From DASRCB01 sp035653295 (GTDB lineage: Bacteria; Acidobacteriota; Terriglobia; Bryobacterales; Bryobacteraceae): a stretch of DNA of 18,579 nucleotides. The stretch lies in NCBI GenBank assembly GCA_035653295.1, contig DASRCB010000067.1, positions 1-18,579 on the forward strand, in the 5' to 3' direction. A program made the translations under genes and the position numbers. How positions within the stretch are numbered: the first letter of the stretch is position 1; every line of letters begins with the position of its first letter. Below the pieces are notes generated by a model. It did not search any database. It was not told the origin of the DNA and saw nothing but the letters and a program-made list of their open reading frames with translations. This document shows, one piece after another, positions 13,819 through 18,579 of the stretch.

Positions 13819-14951
13819 AGCTCTACCACGGAGATCTCCGGCGGAGCGCCGAGGCGAATCGGCATGCCAATGGTCCCGATACCGCTGGAGACATAGATGG
13901 CCGATCCGGGCAGGTAGTAAGCGCCTCGGACCCAGGGTGTGAAGAAGCGCGCGACGTTCATGTTCTGGTGCAGGATTTCGACGTTGACCTGGCCGCCGTG
14001 GGTGTGTCCGGCGAGCACCGCCTGCCACCCCTGCGCCGCTGCAGTGCGAAATACGTCCGGATTGTGGGAAAGCAGGAGATTCAGTTTTCCGTTCGCGACC
14101 AGGCCGGCCGCATCCTCGAGATAAGGCTTATGCATGGCCTGATAGTCGACGCCGGCAAGATTGATGATCGCGTTCCCGAAGCGCAGGTCCGTCGCTTCGC
14201 TGCGCAGGAAGCGGACGCCGCGACGGCCGCACTCGGTGGTGACATAGTCCTGATCGCGGCAGTAGATCTCGTGATTGCCGAGACAGCCATAAACCCCGGC
14301 ATCGGCGCGCAGGCGGCCGAGTTGGCGGATGCAGGCATCGAGCGGATCGCCGGGGCGGGTGATAAGGTCGCCGGTCATCACCGCGAGGTGCGCGCGCGCC
14401 CCGTTGGCCATGTCGATCGCGCGGGCAAGCTCTTTCTCCGACAGGAAGGTGCTCAGGTGAACGTCGGTGACCTGAACAATGCGCATACCGTGCAGGTCAC
14501 GCGCCAGATTCGGTATCGCAAGCTTGACTTCGCTTACACGGAAATCGTTCCGCGTGACGATGCCGAAGGTGGTGACCACGGGCGGAGAGGCGAGCATCAG
14601 GGCGCCTGCCGCGCGGAAGACCTGGCGGCGGTCCTCGCGGAAAGGCGGCGCGCCGTGCGCGACCAGGGCCATGACAGACCAGCAGACAACACAGAATCCG
14701 CTGGCCAGACCAAATGCCTGGATGAACTGCGTCAGCGCCACCGGGAACTGGGCGGCGATACGCTCGGAAGCGAACAACCAGGCCGCGATGAAGGCGGCGA
14801 TCAACAGAGCGCAGGAGCTCCAAATGGTCGCGCGGAGAGCCGGCGAACCCTGCACAGATGTGGATCGGAGCAGGCGGCGGGCCATATACAAGGCCGCGCA
14901 CGTGCTCGCGACAGCGCAGTAGAAATCGGGGAACAGGTGCAGGGTGTGCAT
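13806..14951 (-). CDS. Membrane-anchored metallophosphoesterase (YkuE/YaeI-like)
   Basis: 381 residues from ATG at 14951; an in-frame TTG at 14969 would add six. Residues 1-100 hold about four membrane helices. Then comes RRQVFRAAGALMLASPP (about 108-124), which resembles a twin-arginine signal placed inside the protein. The catalytic domain follows: VQVTDVHLS (D163, H165), MTGDLITRPGDP (D195), CLGNHE (N226, H227), LLSHNPDVF and AGHTHGGQV. This is the COG1408 plan, whose members cleave phosphodiesters such as lipid headgroups outside the membrane. The catalytic domain probably faces the periplasm. It is first in a two-gene unit with the metallophosphoesterase ending at 13078. No Shine-Dalgarno is evident at either start; TAAAAT lies 17 nt before the ATG. 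Confidence 0.85.
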   Translation of the reverse strand: MHTLHLFPDFYCAVASTCAALYMARRLLRSTSVQGSPALRATIWSSCALLIAAFIAAWLFASERIAAQFPVALTQFIQAFGLASGFCVVCWSVMALVAHGAPPFREDRRQVFRAAGALMLASPPVVTTFGIVTRNDFRVSEVKLAIPNLARDLHGMRIVQVTDVHLSTFLSEKELARAIDMANGARAHLAVMTGDLITRPGDPLDACIRQLGRLRADAGVYGCLGNHEIYCRDQDYVTTECGRRGVRFLRSEATDLRFGNAIINLAGVDYQAMHKPYLEDAAGLVANGKLNLLLSHNPDVFRTAAAQGWQAVLAGHTHGGQVNVEILHQNMNVARFFTPWVRGAYYLPGSAIYVSSGIGTIGMPIRLGAPPEISVVELCAS

Positions 14952-15089
14952 CAAGCGGTCAGACTTCAATTTTATCGTGCGGCTGCGCGGAACCGTCGCT
15001 ATCTAAGGTATTTACCCTGGCGATTTATGGTTGGATGGCGCGGCGGTGGCTTTTTGGTCCTTCGCACGCCGGCCTGAGAAACTGTTGGC

Positions 15090-17126
15090 ATGCCCGCCGA
15101 GGCGCCGGTGATCCGCTATGACGGCCGGTGTGGGTTCTGCAAGCTTTGGGTGGATTACTGGAGACAGCTCACCGGCGATGCGGTGCGCTATGAGCCGGGC
15201 GAGGGGCTGACGGCGGTCGAACTTTTGCTGCCCGACGGCGAGGTGGTGAGCGGCGCCCGCGCGGTATTCACGCTCATGAAGTTCGTTCCCGGCAGGGGCT
15301 GGATGGAGCGCGCCTATTACGGCATGCCGGGCCTGGCGACGGCTTCGGAGGCGGCGTATCGGATGGTTGCGGCGCACCGGAATGCGGCTTATCGCGGCAC
15401 TGTGCTGCTGTTCGGCCGGCGGCCGGCGCCTGCGCGGTACGAGCGCACCGCCTGGCTTTTCCAAAAGCTGCTGGCGCTCATCTACATCGTCGCGTTCGCG
15501 TCTTTTGCGGTACAAGCCCGCGGACTGATCGGAAGCAGGGGAATCCTGCCCATCGGGCGGTACCTCAGTGCGTTGCACGCCACATTCGGAACCGCGGCGC
15601 TTTGGATCGCGCCTACGGTATGGTGGGTCAGCAGCACTGATCCGGCGGTGATTGCCGTGCCTCTCCTGGGGATCGTTGCCGCATGCCTGGCGCTGGCGGG
15701 AGCAGTGCCGCGCATCGCTCTTTCGGCTGCGTTTGTCCTTTACCTGTCGATCTGCACCGGCGGTCAGGATTTCTATTCATTTCAGTGGGATCTGCTGCTG
15801 CTCGAGGCCGGCTTTCTGGCTGTCTTTCTGGGGTCCACGGCGACCATTTGGCTCTATCGCTGGCTGCTGTTCCGGCTGATGTTCTCGTCCGGTGTAGTGA
15901 AGCTGACGAGCGGCGATCCGACGTGGCGCAACCTGACCGCGATGAGCTACCACTATCACACGCAGCCGCTGCCTTCTCCGCTGGCGTGGTATGCGGACAA
16001 GCTTCCGCTCGCGTTTCAGAAAGCCTCGACGGCGATGGTGTTTGCGATCGAGCTCCTCATCCCGTTTCTGTTTTTTCTTCCGCGGCGCGCGCGGCATGCC
16101 GGCGCCGTGGGAATCATCGGGCTGCAGTTGCTGATCATGCTCACCGGCAACTATGCCTTCTTCAATATCCTGACGATTGCGCTTTGCCTTTTCCTGTTCG
16201 ACGACGCGGACCTGAGCCGGCTCAGAGTTCGACTGCGGCGAACGAGCATGCCGCCCCCGCGGGTGATGGTCGCGGTAACTGTGGTCGTCCTGGTGCTTAG
16301 CGCCATCCAGTTAAGCGGGTCATTACTCGGCTACCTGCCTGGACCCGCGGCTTCCATCCTGCGGGTTGCGCAGCCATTCGGAATCGTGAACAGCTACGGC
16401 CTGTTCGCGGTCATGACCACTACGCGGCCGGAGATCATCGTGCAGGGATCCGATGACGGCCAGAACTGGCGCGACTATGAGTTTCGTTACAAGCCGGGCC
16501 GGCTCACGCGCGCGCCGATGTGGGTGGCGCCATACCAGCCGCGTCTGGACTGGCAGATGTGGTTCGCGGCCCTGGGGTCGTATCAGAGCAACCCGTGGTT
16601 TGTGAACTTCATGGTGCGGCTGCTGCAGGGGTCGCCGGAGGTGACGGCCTTGCTGGCCGGAACGCCCCCTGGAAAAGCGCCGCGGTACGTTCGCGCCGAG
16701 CTCTTCGAATACAGTTTCAGCGATGCGGGGATCCGGGCGAGGACCGGAGATTGGTGGGTGCGCCAGCCTCGCGGGCTGTACCTGCCGGCCATCGGGCTGG
16801 AGGATGTGCGCGAGACGAGCCGATCAGACGATGAAGAACCCGCTCTCCACCTGCTCGCTTTCGATCCGGTTCCAGACCACGCGCGCGCGCCCGACGGCGG
16901 TGGAATGCCGGAAGGTTACGGTCTGCCCGGAATGCAGGCTGCGGCAGGCGTGGCGGGCGCGAAAGCCGTTTCTGCTGATGTCGAGCAGCTCGCCGGTGAC
17001 TTCCATTTCCAACGGATCCGCAACGTTCAGAGTAACGATGCCGCTGGCTGGCAGCCGGGGTTCCGACCGCCGTTCCTCGGGGCTCATGACACGTTCAGGA
17101 TGCATAGCTTTGCGCATCCTCCATAG
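15090..17126 (+). CDS. DCC thiol-oxidoreductase domain fused to lipase maturation factor-like membrane protein
   Basis: 678 codons. Residues 7-115 form a DCC (DUF393) domain with IRYDGRCGFCKLW and a CGFC active pair, C14/C17. From about 125 to 575 the protein matches bacterial lipase maturation factor homologues: a dozen or so hydrophobic segments, DFYSFQWDLLLLEAGFLAVF, FRLMFSSGVVKLTSGDPTW, MSYHYHTQPLPSPLAWYAD, GNYAFFNILT, then a soluble part with RLDWQMWFAALG and WWVRQPRGLYLPAIGL, where that family normally ends. Vertebrate LMF1 helps fold dimeric lipases in the ER; the bacterial role is unknown. A thioredoxin-like partner fused in cis fits oxidative folding of exported proteins (inference). 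The last ~105 codons are antisense to a PilZ gene and look non-native. If translation shifted by one base near 16830 it would stop at 16834. Confidence 0.85.
   Translation: MPAEAPVIRYDGRCGFCKLWVDYWRQLTGDAVRYEPGEGLTAVELLLPDGEVVSGARAVFTLMKFVPGRGWMERAYYGMPGLATASEAAYRMVAAHRNAAYRGTVLLFGRRPAPARYERTAWLFQKLLALIYIVAFASFAVQARGLIGSRGILPIGRYLSALHATFGTAALWIAPTVWWVSSTDPAVIAVPLLGIVAACLALAGAVPRIALSAAFVLYLSICTGGQDFYSFQWDLLLLEAGFLAVFLGSTATIWLYRWLLFRLMFSSGVVKLTSGDPTWRNLTAMSYHYHTQPLPSPLAWYADKLPLAFQKASTAMVFAIELLIPFLFFLPRRARHAGAVGIIGLQLLIMLTGNYAFFNILTIALCLFLFDDADLSRLRVRLRRTSMPPPRVMVAVTVVVLVLSAIQLSGSLLGYLPGPAASILRVAQPFGIVNSYGLFAVMTTTRPEIIVQGSDDGQNWRDYEFRYKPGRLTRAPMWVAPYQPRLDWQMWFAALGSYQSNPWFVNFMVRLLQGSPEVTALLAGTPPGKAPRYVRAELFEYSFSDAGIRARTGDWWVRQPRGLYLPAIGLEDVRETSRSDDEEPALHLLAFDPVPDHARAPDGGGMPEGYGLPGMQAAAGVAGAKAVSADVEQLAGDFHFQRIRNVQSNDAAGWQPGFRPPFLGAHDTFRMHSFAHPP
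16824..17105 (-). CDS. PilZ-domain protein (c-di-GMP receptor-like)
   Basis: 93 residues from ATG at 17105. It carries the two PilZ signatures for cyclic di-GMP binding: RxxxR as R13-S-E-P-R17 and D/NxSxxG as D42-I-S44-R-N-G47, followed by beta-strand text (TVTFRHSTAVGRARVVWNRI). The protein is a bare PilZ domain, so it would act by binding a partner. Starts at 17117, 17105 and 17087 are possible; GGAGG lies 12 nt before 17105, inside the end of the upstream sigma-54 activator gene, which this gene overlaps by 11 nt. The whole gene lies antisense under the 3' part of the frame at 15090-17126. High GC at third positions and intact motifs favour PilZ as the real product. Confidence 0.8.
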   Translation of the reverse strand: MHPERVMSPEERRSEPRLPASGIVTLNVADPLEMEVTGELLDISRNGFRARHACRSLHSGQTVTFRHSTAVGRARVVWNRIESEQVESGFFIV

Positions 17127-18060
17127 CGTAGGACTTCAGCTTCCGGCTGAGTGTGCGGCGGGAGATGCCCAGCCGCTGCGCCGCGCGCGAATGATGGCCC
17201 TGGGTTTCGGCAAGGGCCTGAAGGATCATGCGGCGTTCCATGCCGTCCAGATCGACGGCGGCGGTTGTTTGCGGCGCCGAATACTGTCCATTCTGGATCT
17301 CCGGCGGCAGATCGGTTCTTCGAATTTCCAGCCCGCGCGAGAGCACCGCGGCGCGCGTCAGGACGTTTCTCAGCTCGCGGATGTTGCCCGGCCAGCGGTA
17401 TGAGCGGAGCGCCTCCTGCGCGGTCGCGGAAAGGAACAGCTCCGGATTGTGCTGGTGCAGGAAGTGCTCGGCGAGCGGGATGATATCTTCAATCCGTTCG
17501 CGAAGCGGCGGCACGTGAATCGTAATCTGTCCGATGCGGTGGTACAGGTCACCACGAAATTTGCCGTCCTCGACCATTTCCGCGAGATCGCGGTTCGTCG
17601 CCGCAATGATCCGCACGTCGGTTGTGATCTTGCGCACGCCGCCGAGGCGATAATATGGCACGCCGTCCAGAACGCGCAGCAGCTTCACCTGCATCCGCGG
17701 CTCGAGCTCGCCGATTTCGTCCAGGAAGAGCGTGCCCTGATGCGCGAGTTCGAAGAGCCCGGGTTTGGCGGAGTCGGCCCCGGAGAAGGCTCCTTTGTCG
17801 TAGCCGAAAAGCTCGCTCTCGATAAGGTTATCGGGCAGCGCGGCGCAGCTGACGTCGACCCATGGTTTGGTCGCGCGGAGGGAGTGATGATGGAGGGCGC
17901 GCGCCACCACTTCCTTGCCCGAACCGCTTTCCCCACCGATTAATACAGTGACATTGGTTTGCGCCACGCGGCGCACCAGATCGAGGATCTCGTGCATGGG
18001 CTGGCTCGCCACCACGGCGGCCATTCCAAGGAAGGTTTCCGTTTCAGAAACAGCGGGCAT
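17095..18060 (-). CDS. Sigma-54-dependent transcriptional activator without sensory domain
   Basis: 321 residues. After only about 20 residues the AAA+ domain begins: Walker A GGESGSGKE (42-50), GAFSGA (90-95) in place of the usual GAFTGA loop that touches sigma-54, Walker B LFLDEIGEL (111-119), FRGDLYHRI near 168-176 and PLRERIEDI near 185-193. A Fis-type helix-turn-helix is C-terminal (MILQALAETQGHHSRAAQRL, then ISRRTLSRKLKSY). The lack of a receiver, GAF or PAS domain resembles PspF, so control would come from a binding partner or from expression level. The T-to-S change in the loop is conservative and probably functional. It overlaps the PilZ gene by 11 nt, which suggests that c-di-GMP and this activator act together (inference). 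Confidence 0.92.
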   Translation of the reverse strand: MPAVSETETFLGMAAVVASQPMHEILDLVRRVAQTNVTVLIGGESGSGKEVVARALHHHSLRATKPWVDVSCAALPDNLIESELFGYDKGAFSGADSAKPGLFELAHQGTLFLDEIGELEPRMQVKLLRVLDGVPYYRLGGVRKITTDVRIIAATNRDLAEMVEDGKFRGDLYHRIGQITIHVPPLRERIEDIIPLAEHFLHQHNPELFLSATAQEALRSYRWPGNIRELRNVLTRAAVLSRGLEIRRTDLPPEIQNGQYSAPQTTAAVDLDGMERRMILQALAETQGHHSRAAQRLGISRRTLSRKLKSYAMEDAQSYAS

Positions 18061-18291
18061 GCGCTCTCATGATCATTTTCGGCGAGGAAGGCGCAAAGCA
18101 AAATAGTACGGGCCAATCATAAATGACCAGGGCAATACTCCTGGCCGCGTATCGGGGAGCCGTCTTATTCGCGACTGCTGACTGGTTGCACCGGTGTTTC
18201 TGCGAGCGGTCCTAAACCGGCCAGGGGCAAAAGCCGATACACGAACAGGGCAGGTGCTGGTGCGTCTGGCCCGGAACGCGACTGACTGCTC
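18061..18291. other. Divergent intergenic region, little visible signal
   Basis: 231 nt between the sigma-54 activator and the membrane protein at 18292. I see a weak inverted repeat, CCAGG-N8-CCTGG, at about 18127-18144, and TACTAT/TATGAT hexamers on the minus strand without matching -35 boxes. No TGGCAC-N5-TTGCA sigma-54 promoter was found on either strand. Confidence 0.5.
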
Positions 18292-18579
18292 ATGACGCTC
18301 AAAGCGAGAATCTACATCTGGATCATCGTCGCCATTGGCGCCTCAGTTCTGATCACGCAGCTTTCACAGTGGCGCTCCGAAAACATGGTGCGCTACCTGA
18401 TTTTTCTGGTTCTCACGGTGGCGGCCTCGAGCCTGAAGATCAGTCTGCCCGCGGTGACCGGGACGATGTCGGCGTCGTTCCTGCTAATCCTGTTCGGGGT
18501 CATGGAGTTCAGTCTTCCGGAGACCCTGCTCGTGGGCGCCCTGGCCTCGGTGATCCAGTGCCTGTGTTCGACCCGGCGA
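18292..18579 (+). CDS. N-terminus of a multi-pass membrane protein, probably a membrane-anchored signalling enzyme (partial)
   Basis: 96 codons open to the window end from ATG at 18292; a TGA at 18283-18285 closes the frame upstream. The protein starts MTLKARIYIWIIVAIGAS and has at least three hydrophobic segments, the second as YLIFLVLTVAASSLKISL and the third as SASFLLILFGVMEFSLPETLL. I recall this N-terminus from acidobacterial proteins that end in GGDEF or HD-GYP domains, which would make or break c-di-GMP. That fits the PilZ gene nearby but cannot be confirmed because the catalytic part lies outside the window. No clear Shine-Dalgarno is present. Confidence 0.6.
   Translation, partial: MTLKARIYIWIIVAIGASVLITQLSQWRSENMVRYLIFLVLTVAASSLKISLPAVTGTMSASFLLILFGVMEFSLPETLLVGALASVIQCLCSTRR

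Noticed and set aside
13829..13840. 12-bp palindrome CGGAGATCTCCG
   Set aside because: It lies inside coding sequence near the end of the metallophosphoesterase gene and has no promoter nearby; most likely chance in GC-rich DNA.
18061..18291. Sigma-54 promoter upstream of the activator or the divergent gene
   Set aside because: No TGGCAC-N5-TTGCA match was found by eye on either strand; TGGTTGCACC near 18182 lacks the GG...GC spacing.
1..18579. CRISPR arrays, tRNA/rRNA genes, insertion sequences, attachment sites
   Set aside because: No regularly spaced direct repeats, tRNA-like cloverleaf, transposase motif or terminal inverted repeats were seen.

Overview
The window is about 18.6 kb of GC-rich bacterial DNA and most resembles Acidobacteriota, perhaps the Solibacter/Bryobacter side. 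This rests on family recognition by eye: an 806-residue duplicated MacB/FtsX permease of the 'ADOP' type that is typical of that phylum, a MerR-TPR protein, Tat-exported Gfo/Idh/MocA and M24 proteins, and tightly packed genes with many GTG/TTG starts. I see no tRNA, rRNA, CRISPR array, transposase or phage gene. It reads as ordinary chromosomal DNA made of short, unrelated operons.

Layout. 1-338 is a non-coding stretch with a possible gene end, a perfect GC hairpin and a 12-bp palindrome. 339-1586 (+) is a Tat-exported M24 metallopeptidase. 1540-6485 (-) is an apparent operon: MerR-TPR protein, ADOP permease, GT-C-like membrane protein. 6534-7512 (-) is a two-gene unit of a membrane protein and a winged-helix regulator, with a clear promoter overlapped by an inverted repeat. 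7582-8565 (-) is a radical SAM protein. 8678-10030 (+) is a Tat-exported Gfo/Idh/MocA oxidoreductase. 10020-10664 (-) is an ECF sigma factor, divergent from a DoxX-like protein and a secreted three-cysteine protein (10747-11480, +). 11487-12728 (-) is an OFA-type MFS transporter. 12816-13067 (+) is a small coiled-coil frame without a usable start. 13078-14951 (-) holds two overlapping metallophosphoesterase genes. 15090-17126 (+) is a DCC/lipase-maturation-factor fusion whose last ~100 codons run antisense through a PilZ gene. 16824-18060 (-) is a minimal sigma-54 activator plus that PilZ protein. 18292-18579 (+) is the start of a membrane protein cut by the window end.

The most notable signal is in the gene starts. 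Between the ECF sigma gene and doxX the same arrangement, AAC-N17-CTCTGTAC-N5-ATG, occurs on both strands facing outward. This suggests that the sigma factor drives itself and the DoxX/cysteine-protein pair from mirror-image promoters that give leaderless mRNAs. Other first-in-operon genes (radical SAM, membrane protein, MerR-TPR, possibly M24) also have a -10-like hexamer 6-7 nt before the start codon and no Shine-Dalgarno sequence. Some other genes here (the winged-helix regulator, Gfo/Idh/MocA, MFS) do have one.

All functional assignments come from motifs read by eye; no database search was possible.
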